DNA of 64,000 nucleotides from Corynebacterium guangdongense (GTDB lineage: Bacteria; Actinomycetota; Actinomycetes; Mycobacteriales; Mycobacteriaceae), in the NCBI RefSeq assembly GCF_030408915.1, contig NZ_CP047654.1:2604001-2668000 (forward strand), read 5' to 3'. The notes below the pieces were generated by a model. That model worked only from the letters and a program-made list of their open reading frames with translations, did no database searches and was not told where the DNA came from. This document shows positions 1-7,679 of this stretch, in pieces. Numbering within the stretch: position 1 is the first letter of the stretch; every line of letters begins with the position of its first letter. The position numbers were made by a program, and so were the translations under genes.

Positions 1-219
1 GACGAAGGCGTCCCCCTCCGGGACCTCGACCGGCGTGGTCAGGTCGTCCATCTCCAGCTTCGGATCGATGTGCGTGTACTTCGAGTTGTTGAAGACCCGG
101 AAGTACTTGTCCAGGCGGACGTCGATGCTCGACGGCTGCACCAGGGCGGGATCGAAGGGCTCGATGCCGAGGCGGCCGGAGTCGATACTGGCGCGGATGT
201 CACGATCTGAGAGAAGCAC
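1..219 (-). CDS. dcd: dCTP deaminase, N-terminal part
   Basis: This is the first 73 codons of dCTP deaminase; the rest lies beyond the window edge. The family deaminates dCTP in pyrimidine deoxynucleotide synthesis, and actinobacterial forms often also hydrolyse dUTP. The reading frame starts [20 protein letters not shown] and continues with the conserved [10 protein letters not shown] segment, both typical of Dcd N-termini. The start is GTG at 217-219. A TAGGGT hexamer lies seven bases upstream with no Shine-Dalgarno sequence between, which suggests a leaderless transcript (inference). The gene is divergent from the neighbouring tRNA gene. Confidence 0.93.
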   Translation of the reverse strand, partial: MLLSDRDIRASIDSGRLGIEPFDPALVQPSSIDVRLDKYFRVFNNSKYTHIDPKLEMDDLTTPVEVPEGDAFV

Positions 220-283
220 GTCCCCCACCCTAACCGGTGTCGTTTCGGGCCGGGCCCGGGCGGTGTGTAAAGTAGCCCATATT

Positions 284-357
284 GCCGGTGTAGTTTAGTG
301 GTAGAACATCAGCTTCCCAAGCTGAGAGTGCGGGTTCGATTCCCGTCACCGGCTCCA
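284..357 (+). tRNA. tRNA-Gly (anticodon CCC)
   Basis: The cloverleaf can be drawn by hand. The acceptor stem GCCGGTG (284-290) pairs with CACCGGC (347-353), the anticodon stem TCAGC/GCTGA encloses the loop TTCCCAA, and the T-arm carries GGTTCGATTCC. The anticodon CCC reads the glycine codon GGG. The discriminator base is T354, and CCA is encoded at 355-357. A TAAAGT hexamer about 10 bases upstream is a possible -10 element. Confidence 0.96.
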
Positions 358-425
358 CGGCCCGTCGACGCCGCCACTCCGCCCCGGAGCTGGCGGCGTC
401 ACTGTTTTCCCTGATCGGAGACCCA

Positions 426-788
426 ATGGCAGGCGGCTCGAACAAGATGATCGGCGACTTTTCCGCCAAGCCCGCCACGGACGCCTACGCCCGGGAGATC
501 GACGGGTACGTCCGCTCCCTGGGACCGGTGACCCGTCAGCGGCGAGCCCAGGTCAGCTACCGGGTGAAGCGGAAGTTCCTCTGGCTATGGGTCTACGAGC
601 AGACCGCCGACGGCACCCTCTTTCTCAGCGTGCTCCTGGATCACGAGCACCCGGTTCCCGGCGTCCAGGCGATTACGCGGAGCAGTCCGAACCGCTGGTC
701 CCACAGCGTGGTGCTCAGGTCCCCCGAGGCGGCCGCCAGCGGGTGGCTCCGGGAGCTGATCGGGGCCGGGTACGAGTTCGCCACATGA
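426..788 (+). CDS. conserved hypothetical protein (DUF5655-like)
   Basis: A 120-residue cytoplasmic protein with no signal peptide or membrane segment. GGAG sits five bases before the ATG. The middle of the protein (RQRRAQVSYRVKRKFLWLWV) followed by a strand-rich stretch and a C-terminal helix resembles small DUF1801/DUF5655-type domains, but the match is from memory and weak. No catalytic motif is visible. It stands alone between the tRNA gene and the next small membrane gene. Function unknown. Confidence 0.7.
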   Translation: MAGGSNKMIGDFSAKPATDAYAREIDGYVRSLGPVTRQRRAQVSYRVKRKFLWLWVYEQTADGTLFLSVLLDHEHPVPGVQAITRSSPNRWSHSVVLRSPEAAASGWLRELIGAGYEFAT

Positions 789-827
789 CCTGTGCTCGGC
801 GGCCGCCGCGGGCCTAGGATCGGGGGC

Positions 828-1070
828 ATGGACAAGAACCGCGTCATCGCGTTCCTCAACTCGGAATCCTTCAACGCAGCCAAGGGGTCGGTGGTGGCCA
901 CCCTCGTCGGGGTGGGCCTGTACCGGGCGCTCAAGGGCAGGAGCCGCTTCACCCCGGCGATCGTGGCCCTCGGTTCCTCCGCCGCGGGCACGGCCGCCGC
1001 CAACCTCTGCCTGGTCAACCCGTTCTTCGGTCTCCCGATCGTCGTGGACAAAGCCCGCGCCAGGCTCTAG
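828..1070 (+). CDS. small membrane protein, unknown function
   Basis: An 80-residue protein starting MDKNRVIAFLNSESFNAAKG. Two hydrophobic stretches (about residues 18-30 and 42-68) separated by a basic segment (ALKGRSRF) suggest a two-helix membrane hairpin. I chose the ATG at 828 because it follows GGGGG and lies after the stop of the previous gene; a longer frame from 792 has no start signal. I do not recognise a family. The function cannot be inferred from the neighbours. Confidence 0.6.
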   Translation: MDKNRVIAFLNSESFNAAKGSVVATLVGVGLYRALKGRSRFTPAIVALGSSAAGTAAANLCLVNPFFGLPIVVDKARARL

Positions 1071-1169
1071 AGCCCGCTCCAGACCCGCCGCAGCTGCCCG
1101 TCCGGTCCGAGGTCCAGTCCGCGGTGGGCACGTCGACGGCGCGGGTGACGCTCAGCGCGTCGTAGAGTT

Positions 1170-2153
1170 TTATTCTTCCCACCCGCTGAGCACCACCTTG
1201 CCGGCGCTGCGGCCGCCGCGCACGATCTCGTGGGCGCGGGTGAGGTTCTCGGCGTTGATGGGACTCAGCTCCTGCGCGATGACCGGTTCGAGCAGGTCGT
1301 CCTCCACGAGCGTGGCGACATGCGCCAGCAGCCGGTGCTGCTCCACCATGTCCGGGGTGCGGTGCAGCGGGCGCGCGAACATCGACTCCCAGTGCCAGGC
1401 GATGCCCTTGATCTTGAGCACCTGGAAGTCCTCGAGGCCGGCGTCGACGCCGACGATGTGCCCGAAAGGCTTGACGACGCGCGCGTAGGTCTGCCCCATG
1501 CCCCGCGAGTGCGCGCTGAACACCCAGTCGACCCCCTCGGGCGCGACCTCGAGAATCTGCTCCGCGAGGTCGGGTTCGCGGTGGTTGACGGTGTGCTCGG
1601 CGCCCAGCATCCGCACCCACGTCGCCCGCTCCTCGTCGGAGGCGGTGGCGACGACCGTGACCTTCGGCATCAGCTCCTCGACCAGCTGGAGCATGACGTA
1701 GCCCACGCCGCCGGTGGCGCCGACGACGAGTAGGGTCCCCTCGCTGTGCTCGTCGAGGCCGAGGTGGTCGACGAGGCTCTCCCAGGCGGTGATGCTGGTC
1801 AGGGGCAGCGCGGCGGCCTCCGCCCAGGACACCGTGCGGGGGGCGGGGCCGGTGATGCGCTCGTCGACGAGCTGGTAGCGCTGGTTGCTGCCCGGCCGGT
1901 CGATCTGGCCGGCGTACATGACCCGGTCGCCGGGCCGAAACAGCGTCACGTCCGGGCCGACCGCGCGGACGGTGCCGGCGGCGTCGAAGCCGAGGACGGT
2001 GCCGTCCCCGGCGCCGCCCGCGACGGCCACGTCGAGGGGGTTGACGGAGACGGCCTCGACCTCGACCAGCAGGTCGTGGCCGGTGGCGGCGGGGGTCTCC
2101 ACCTCGCGTTCCACGAAGCGCGAGCTCTGGACTCCGATGCTCAGGTGTGTCAT
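1170..2153 (-). CDS. zinc-type alcohol dehydrogenase-like / quinone oxidoreductase (MDR family)
   Basis: A 327-residue medium-chain dehydrogenase/reductase. The N-terminal GroES-like half has SVNPLD and LGFDAAGTVRAVGP. The Rossmann half carries the dinucleotide signature VVGATGGVGYVMLQ near residue 144, typical of NADPH binding. The cysteines of zinc-dependent alcohol dehydrogenases are missing, so this is probably a zinc-free quinone/enone reductase of the adh_fam_1 type. It starts 13 bases after the sulfurtransferase stop and is the last gene of a five-gene minus-strand run. The substrate is unknown. Confidence 0.9.
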   Translation of the reverse strand: MTHLSIGVQSSRFVEREVETPAATGHDLLVEVEAVSVNPLDVAVAGGAGDGTVLGFDAAGTVRAVGPDVTLFRPGDRVMYAGQIDRPGSNQRYQLVDERITGPAPRTVSWAEAAALPLTSITAWESLVDHLGLDEHSEGTLLVVGATGGVGYVMLQLVEELMPKVTVVATASDEERATWVRMLGAEHTVNHREPDLAEQILEVAPEGVDWVFSAHSRGMGQTYARVVKPFGHIVGVDAGLEDFQVLKIKGIAWHWESMFARPLHRTPDMVEQHRLLAHVATLVEDDLLEPVIAQELSPINAENLTRAHEIVRGGRSAGKVVLSGWEE

Positions 2154-2166
2154 GCCCCCAGGCTAG

Positions 2167-2967
2167 CTATCTCGCCACGGGGCGGGCGGGATCCGTGATC
2201 CAGTCGCTCCAGCTGCCGGCGTAGACCGCGAGGTCCTCGTCGACGCCGGCGACGCTGGCCGCCAGCGCCACCAGCGAGGCCTGCAGGCCGGATCCGCAGT
2301 AGGCGCCCGCCTGGCCGGGGGCGGTAACGCCGTGGTCGACGAAGACCGCGGCCAGCTCGTCGGCGGGCCGCAGCCGGCCCCCGGAGACCAGGTCCAGGGC
2401 GGGCAGACTCACCGCCCCCGGGATGTGGCCGGCGACGGGGTCGATGGTCTCGTCCTCGCCGCGGTAGCGGTTGGCGGGGCGGGCGTCGAGAAGCAGGCCG
2501 TCGAAGGCGGCGGCGGAGGTGGCGTCGAGAAGCGAGCGGGAGCCGTAGGCGACGGTGACGGTGCCCGGTTCCGGGGTGACCTCGCCGGACTCGGTCGGGC
2601 CGGTCCAGGCCCGCCAGCCGCCGTCGAGGACGCGGACGTCGCGCAGGCCGGCGTGGCGCAGCAGCCACCAGGCGCGGGCGGCGGCAATGGAGTTCCAGTC
2701 GTCGTAGACCACGATCGCGGAATCTTCGTCGACACCCGCGGCCCGCAGCCCCGCCTGCAGCGTCTCCGGCGAGGGCAGCGGATGGCGGCCGGTCTCACCG
2801 GGCAGGTGCGGGGCGGCGAGGACGGTGTCCATGTCCAGGTAGACCGCGCCGGGGATATGGGCCGCGCGGTAGGCGGCCCGCCCGTCGACCGGGGAGCCGG
2901 GGCCGGGGTAGCGCACGTCGAGGAGCAGCTGGTCGCCGAGCTCGTCGACGGTGATCAGTGGGTTCAT
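2167..2967 (-). CDS. sseA: thiosulfate / 3-mercaptopyruvate sulfurtransferase (two rhodanese domains)
   Basis: A 266-residue tandem rhodanese protein. The N-terminal domain (about residues 1-130, with VDELGDQLLLDVRYPGPG) lacks the active cysteine. The C-terminal domain has the loop AYCGSGLQAS with catalytic Cys near residue 224. The CGSG form points to mercaptopyruvate-type sulfurtransferases rather than classical rhodanese. It would move sulfane sulfur from a donor to cyanide or thiols in the cytoplasm. It is likely cotranscribed with the oxidoreductase 13 bases downstream. The symbol sseA follows the mycobacterial name and is approximate. Confidence 0.88.
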   Translation of the reverse strand: MNPLITVDELGDQLLLDVRYPGPGSPVDGRAAYRAAHIPGAVYLDMDTVLAAPHLPGETGRHPLPSPETLQAGLRAAGVDEDSAIVVYDDWNSIAAARAWWLLRHAGLRDVRVLDGGWRAWTGPTESGEVTPEPGTVTVAYGSRSLLDATSAAAFDGLLLDARPANRYRGEDETIDPVAGHIPGAVSLPALDLVSGGRLRPADELAAVFVDHGVTAPGQAGAYCGSGLQASLVALAASVAGVDEDLAVYAGSWSDWITDPARPVAR

Positions 2968-3016
2968 GGGGACCAGGATAGTGGGGGTCGTGCGCCGGCC
3001 CGGGCCGCCGCCGCGC

Positions 3017-3955
3017 CTAGAGCCAGCCCAGCGCCCCGACCACGCCGATCCAGGCCGCCAGCGTGGCGAAGGAGACCAGCGTCTGCGCCATCACCGCACC
3101 CGCGCAGAACTCCTCCTCGCCGTAGTCCAGCGCCAGCGAGGGAAGAATCGAGAACGCCGGCAATGCGCAGAGAATGACCACGGCCGCCATCGACGTCGCG
3201 TCCATCCCCGGCATCAGCAGGGCCAGCCCCAGCGCGAGCGCCGGCGCCACCACCAGCTTGCCGACCACCGCGACCGCGGTGTCGCGCCCCGTCGAGCGCC
3301 AGTCCAGCCCCAGCAGCATCCCGCCGATGGTGAACAGCGCCACGCCCGAGGCGGTCTCACCCAGCATCCGCGTCACCGAGGCCAGCACCCCCGGCAGCTC
3401 CCACCCGGAGACCGACACGAGAATCGCCCCCAGGACCGCGATGACCAGCGGGTGGGTGATGAGGTTGCGCAGGGCCCGGCGGATCTGCTCCCCAGCGCTC
3501 GTGCCGCCGCCGGCGGCCCGCTCGGCCAGGAAGAGCGAAACCGGGATGATGATGACGTTGTCGATGATCATCGCCATCCCGATGGCCACCCCCGCCCAGT
3601 CCGGCAGGAGAATCAGAAAAATCGGGTAGCCCATGAACCCGTTGTTCGTCGCCGACATCCCCAGGCCGAGGAAGATGCCCCGGTGCCGGCTCCGGGACGC
3701 CAGCCGGGAGTAGCCGACGCCCAGCAGCATCATCAGGGCGTAGACGATCGCGTAGACCGCCAGGTAACCCGGGTTGACGACCTCCGTGACGTCCACCGCC
3801 GCGATATTGGCGAAGATGAGGAAGGGCAACGCCACCTTGACCACGAAGCGCGCCAGCGCCGGGATTCCCTCCCGGGGGAAGATGCCGGTGCGGGTGAGCA
3901 CGTAGCCCAGCGCGACGACGAGCGCGACCGGGACAATCGCGTCAGCGATCAGCAT
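3017..3955 (-). CDS. AEC-family transporter (auxin efflux carrier-like permease)
   Basis: A 312-residue integral membrane protein with about ten hydrophobic segments in two halves, starting MLIADAIVPVALVVALGY. The Asn/Gly-rich sequence MSATNNGFMGYPI in the first half is the conserved AEC motif. Bacterial relatives export or import small organic acids; the substrate here is unknown. It begins 12 bases after the VanW gene stop and ends 49 bases before the sulfurtransferase start, so it fits in a minus-strand operon. Confidence 0.9.
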   Translation of the reverse strand: MLIADAIVPVALVVALGYVLTRTGIFPREGIPALARFVVKVALPFLIFANIAAVDVTEVVNPGYLAVYAIVYALMMLLGVGYSRLASRSRHRGIFLGLGMSATNNGFMGYPIFLILLPDWAGVAIGMAMIIDNVIIIPVSLFLAERAAGGGTSAGEQIRRALRNLITHPLVIAVLGAILVSVSGWELPGVLASVTRMLGETASGVALFTIGGMLLGLDWRSTGRDTAVAVVGKLVVAPALALGLALLMPGMDATSMAAVVILCALPAFSILPSLALDYGEEEFCAGAVMAQTLVSFATLAAWIGVVGALGWL

Positions 3956-3967
3956 GGACCCCCGGGC

Positions 3968-5653
3968 CTAGCTGCACCGCACGATCGGCTGCGGGTCGTA
4001 GACCGTGGTCTGGGTCTCGCGGAAGACCTCGTTGCCGGCCAGATCGCGGACGATGCGGGTGTCGGAGGTGGTGAAGCCGTCGATGCCGCCGGAGGGGATG
4101 CAGTCCTCGCCGCTGAGCTCCAGCTCCTTGGGCTTGGTCGGCGCCCAGCGCCCGCCGGAGACGGACTCGACGTTGTAGAGCTTGGTGCCCATGATGCGCA
4201 CGGTGACGTTGCCGCCGCCGACGGAGGCCTCGATGCGGATCGGGACGTTGGTCTGGTTGCGGAACGCCAGGTCGATGGCGCCGTCGTAGATCGTCGCCTC
4301 GCGGCCCGCCGGGTAGCGGGAGATGTAGTAGGAGTGCGGCGTGTGCGTGACGTCCTCGAGACCGGCGAAGTAGGTCGCGTTGTAGAGGGTGGTCGCGAAC
4401 TGGCTGATGCCGCCGCCGACGGCGCGGCCCGCGCGGCCGTTCTCGATGGTGCCGCCCTCGACGTAGCCCTGCGCCGTGCCGCGGGGGCCGGTGAACGCGT
4501 TGACGGAGAAGGTGGCGCCCGGGGAGACGATGACGCCGTTGAGGTCGGCCGCGATGACGGCGATGTTCTCGCCGGAGGTCGGCGAGTAACCGGAGGTGGT
4601 GAACTCGCCCATGACCTCGTTGAAGGTGGCGTTCTCGGCGTCGGTGGTGGTGAAGGTCGCCGGTTCCTCGGTGTAGGTGGCGTCCCACTCGCGGGGCTGC
4701 TCGCCGAGGACGCGGGCCGGGAAGTCGGCCATGGTGGCCTCCCAGTCGACGACGTGGCCGTCGACGTGGGGGGTGATCGCGCCGCTGGTCGAGATCTGCG
4801 CGTTCTCCGCCTCGGTCTCGGTGCCGGCCAGCTGCTCCTCGAGCAGCGCCTGGGCGGGCTCCGGGCGGACCTCGACGTGGATGGTGGGGACGGCCGGGTC
4901 GTTGCGGAAGGCGAGGACCTCACCGAGCTGAGCCGGCTCGATGGTGGCGTCGGCGCCGTCGCCGTGGACGGTCAACGGGCCGGAGATCGCCTGCTTGGCC
5001 GGGCCGTCGGCGATGGACTCGGCGATCTCCTGGGTGATGGCCGGCTCGACCGGCTGCGGCTCCACCGCCACCCCCTCGGGGTTGAGCCAGCCCTCGCGTA
5101 CGGCGGCGGACAGGGCCCCGCGCTCCACCGTCTGGCCGAGCACGGCGTCGGTGACCTCGACCTCGCCCTCGACCAGCGTCAGTGACGCGTCCGTCGGGGC
5201 GGTGCTGAGCTCGCCGGTGACGCGGTCGAGCTGCGGAGCCAGGGCAGCCTCGTCGACCGCGGAGACGACCGGGACCTCGTTGTCGCTGAGCAGGCCGCGC
5301 AGGCGGGTCACCGGGTTCGCCGACTCCTCCCCGACCTGGGCGACGGTGGCCTCCCAGTCGATGCCGAGGCCGGAGTCCGCCGGGATGAGGACGGCGTCCT
5401 GCTCGCCGGCGGTGACGGTGACCGGGCGGGTCCCGACGTCGCCGAGCTCGGCGCGCAGCTTCGCCTCGGCCTCCGCCGGGGTCAGCCCGCCGATCTCGAC
5501 GCCACCGACCGAGGTTCCCCGGGCGACCTTGTCCCTGTTGCCGAAGTAGTCGATTCCGTAACCGACGACCGCGATCAGGATCAGTCCGATGATCACGCCC
5601 AGGAGGATCTTCCACCCCCGGCCCGACTTGCGTTGTTGCGTTGGCTCACTCAC
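3968..5653 (-). CDS. VanW family protein with peptidoglycan-binding-like repeats
   Basis: A 561-residue envelope protein. A single membrane anchor follows the charged N-terminus (WKILLGVIIGLILIAVVGYG). Repeated PG_binding_4-type domains fill about residues 60-330, and a C-terminal VanW domain includes GGGISQFATTLYNATYFAGL and SYYISRYPAG. The role of VanW is unsettled; it is linked to cell-wall proteins. I chose GTG at 5651-5653 (SEPTQQRKSGRG) because an earlier ATG at 5674 adds only seven residues; the true start is not certain. The gene follows the GH3 glycosidase and precedes the AEC transporter on the same strand. Confidence 0.9.
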   Translation of the reverse strand: MSEPTQQRKSGRGWKILLGVIIGLILIAVVGYGIDYFGNRDKVARGTSVGGVEIGGLTPAEAEAKLRAELGDVGTRPVTVTAGEQDAVLIPADSGLGIDWEATVAQVGEESANPVTRLRGLLSDNEVPVVSAVDEAALAPQLDRVTGELSTAPTDASLTLVEGEVEVTDAVLGQTVERGALSAAVREGWLNPEGVAVEPQPVEPAITQEIAESIADGPAKQAISGPLTVHGDGADATIEPAQLGEVLAFRNDPAVPTIHVEVRPEPAQALLEEQLAGTETEAENAQISTSGAITPHVDGHVVDWEATMADFPARVLGEQPREWDATYTEEPATFTTTDAENATFNEVMGEFTTSGYSPTSGENIAVIAADLNGVIVSPGATFSVNAFTGPRGTAQGYVEGGTIENGRAGRAVGGGISQFATTLYNATYFAGLEDVTHTPHSYYISRYPAGREATIYDGAIDLAFRNQTNVPIRIEASVGGGNVTVRIMGTKLYNVESVSGGRWAPTKPKELELSGEDCIPSGGIDGFTTSDTRIVRDLAGNEVFRETQTTVYDPQPIVRCS

Positions 5654-5692
5654 GCCTAACAGGTTATCCCTCACGTGCGCAAGTTCCTAGTT

Positions 5693-6892
5693 CTAGAGCC
5701 CCGAATGGACCAGCTGAAGCTGCACGCGAAACGCGGCGTCGTCGAGCGCGGCGCGGTCGATGGCCCCGGAGGCGAGGGCGTGCTGGACGGCGTCGATGGC
5801 CGGGATGATGTCGGTGCCCGAGGACCACAGGGCCTGGTCCGCGCCGGCGCCGATCGCCGCGGTCACCGCCTGCGGCACGCTCATCGTGTCGGTGATGGCC
5901 TTCATTCCGGAGAGGTCGTCGGTGTAGGTGAGGCCCCCGAAGGGGTGCCCGTCCGGATAGTCGCCGCTGCGCAGGAGCCGGTAGGCGGCGGGGTTGAGTG
6001 AGGAGGGGGTCAGGCCGTCGCCGAGGCCGGGGACGACCATGTGCCCCACCATGACAGGGGCTTGGTGACGCTCGAGCGCCCCGGCGAAGGCGGCCAGGTC
6101 GTGACCGGCCAGCGCCTGCAGCGGCGGGGTGACGACCTCGCCGAGGTGGCTGTCTCCGCTGGCCTGGCCGTGGCCGGGGAAGTGCTTGTACACCGGCCGC
6201 ACCCCGGCGCGCTCCAGGCCGCGGGCGAAGGCGGCGCCGTACTCGGCGACGACGACGGGGTCGGCGCTGAAGGCGCGGTCGCCGACCACGTCGAGCCCGG
6301 CGCCGCCGACGTCGAGCACCGGGGCGAAGTCGACGGTGACGCCGTGATGACGCAGGCTCTGCCCGATCGTGTGGGCGAGTTCCTCGACCTGGGCGGGGTC
6401 CATCGTCGCGGCCATCTCCCCGGCCGAGGGGTAGGACCCCAGCACCTGGGAGTGGCGCTGGACGCGGCCGCCCTCGAAGTCGATGGCGACGGCGAAGGGC
6501 CGGCCGACGGCGGCGCGCAGGGCGGCGACGTCGCGGCCCGGCTCGGTGAGCAGCCCGGGGTCGGCCCAGCTCGGGATGAAGATCCCGCCGACACCCTGGT
6601 GCAGCTTCCACAGCGCGTCGTCATAGTCGGTGACCCCGACCATCATCAGCGAGGCGACCCGGGCTCGCTCGTCGGCGGGCACTCGCGAGGCGGCCACCTG
6701 CTCCGGGGAGGGGGCCGGCGGCGGCGTCGGCCGGGGCTCGTGCGTCACGGTCTGCGTCGTGGTTGTCGTGGTGGTCGTGGTTGTCACGGGGGCTGCGGAG
6801 GTCGCCGGCGGCGCGTCGGCAGGCCCCGCCGGCGCGCACGCGGACAGCGCCCCGCCTAGGGCGAGGACGCTGAAGAGACGACGAAGATGCAT
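5693..6892 (-). CDS. nagZ: glycoside hydrolase family 3 beta-N-acetylglucosaminidase, lipoprotein
   Basis: A 399-residue GH3 enzyme. The N-terminus is a lipoprotein signal with lipobox LSAC at residues 16-19, followed by a Thr-rich linker. The NagZ signature KHFPGHGQASGDSH lies near residues 234-247 and supplies the catalytic His/Asp dyad of this subfamily. It matches mycobacterial LpqI (Rv0237), which also lies beside aftD. It should remove GlcNAc from peptidoglycan fragments outside the membrane. It is divergent from the universal stress gene across 79 bases. Confidence 0.92.
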   Translation of the reverse strand: MHLRRLFSVLALGGALSACAPAGPADAPPATSAAPVTTTTTTTTTTQTVTHEPRPTPPPAPSPEQVAASRVPADERARVASLMMVGVTDYDDALWKLHQGVGGIFIPSWADPGLLTEPGRDVAALRAAVGRPFAVAIDFEGGRVQRHSQVLGSYPSAGEMAATMDPAQVEELAHTIGQSLRHHGVTVDFAPVLDVGGAGLDVVGDRAFSADPVVVAEYGAAFARGLERAGVRPVYKHFPGHGQASGDSHLGEVVTPPLQALAGHDLAAFAGALERHQAPVMVGHMVVPGLGDGLTPSSLNPAAYRLLRSGDYPDGHPFGGLTYTDDLSGMKAITDTMSVPQAVTAAIGAGADQALWSSGTDIIPAIDAVQHALASGAIDRAALDDAAFRVQLQLVHSGL

Positions 6893-6971
6893 GTGGTTCC
6901 TGAGGACGGGTAGGGGCCGGTCCGCACTAGGGTAATGGAGGAACCGTCCCGTGGAAGGAGCACACCGCGCC

Positions 6972-7454
6972 GTGACCCGAATGCTGATCGCCTACGACGG
7001 CAGCCCCGAAGCCCGCCATGCGCTGACGGAAGCAGCCCGTCTGCTGCGCCCCGTCGACATCGAGATCCTCACCGCCTGGGAGCCGGTGACCTCCCAGGCC
7101 ACCCGGGCGCTCGGGCGCACCGGGCTGCCGCAGACCACCATCGGCGCCGAAAACGTCGGCGCCGATCCCGCCTACGAGGACGCGCTGGCGTTGTCCGAGG
7201 AGGGCATCGCGCTGGCCCGTTCCCTCGGCCTGACCGCCCGTGCCCATCTGGTGGAGTCGACCGGTCACACCGCCACCGCGATCAGCGAGGCGGCGGTCCA
7301 GCTCGGGGCGGACGTCATCGTCGCCGGCACCCGCGCCCGCTCAGGCCCGCATACGTGGTTCACGACCTCGACGTCCGAGGGGATTCTCCGGAAGGCGGGG
7401 ATCCCCGTTTTCATCGTCCCGCCACGCGCTTCCGGGGGTGACGGGGAGGACTAG
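6972..7454 (+). CDS. universal stress protein (UspA family)
   Basis: A 160-residue single-domain Usp. It has the N-terminal strand MLIAYDGSPEARHAL and the C-terminal nucleotide-binding region GTRARSGPHTWFTTSTSEGI ending in a VFIVP strand. GTG at 6972 is chosen because GGAAGGAG at 6953-6960 is well placed; the upstream GTG at 6951 overlaps that site. A TAGGGTAAT at about 6928 may be the -10 element. Usp proteins bind ATP or act in stress tolerance; the specific role is unknown. Confidence 0.88.
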   Translation: MTRMLIAYDGSPEARHALTEAARLLRPVDIEILTAWEPVTSQATRALGRTGLPQTTIGAENVGADPAYEDALALSEEGIALARSLGLTARAHLVESTGHTATAISEAAVQLGADVIVAGTRARSGPHTWFTTSTSEGILRKAGIPVFIVPPRASGGDGED

Positions 7455-7475
7455 GCGCCTGGTAGGTTACTGGTC

Positions 7476-7673
7476 ATGGCCTTCGAATCGGATTCCCTCA
7501 ACCGCCGCACGCTCGGTCCCGTTGTCGCGAGCTCCGTCGTCGGCGTCGCTCTCGGAGTCGTCGCCGTCGTCGGCGTCGCCGGTTTCTCCGGGCAGAACAG
7601 CGTCCCGACCTCCAACGCCGTCCCCGCCGACCAGGCGCTGCTGGGCGACCCGGAGTACGGCACCCGTCAGTAA
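7476..7673 (+). CDS. DUF2613 family small membrane protein
   Basis: A 65-residue protein with one hydrophobic segment (VVASSVVGVALGVVAVVGVA) and a short polar C-terminus ending DPEYGTRQ. It is the DUF2613 family, whose mycobacterial member Rv0236A also lies directly before aftD. TAGGTT at 7463-7468 ends seven bases before the ATG with no Shine-Dalgarno sequence, so a leaderless transcript is likely (inference). The aftD start follows its stop by six bases, which suggests an operon. Function unknown; the context suggests a partner in arabinan assembly. Confidence 0.9.
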   Translation: MAFESDSLNRRTLGPVVASSVVGVALGVVAVVGVAGFSGQNSVPTSNAVPADQALLGDPEYGTRQ

Positions 7674-7679
7674 CCCCGC

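Noticed and set aside
2951..5185. A 744-codon open frame antisense to the AEC and VanW genes
   Set aside because: It is a high-GC shadow frame with low-complexity Arg/Asp/Gly composition and no ribosome site; the minus-strand genes have clear families.
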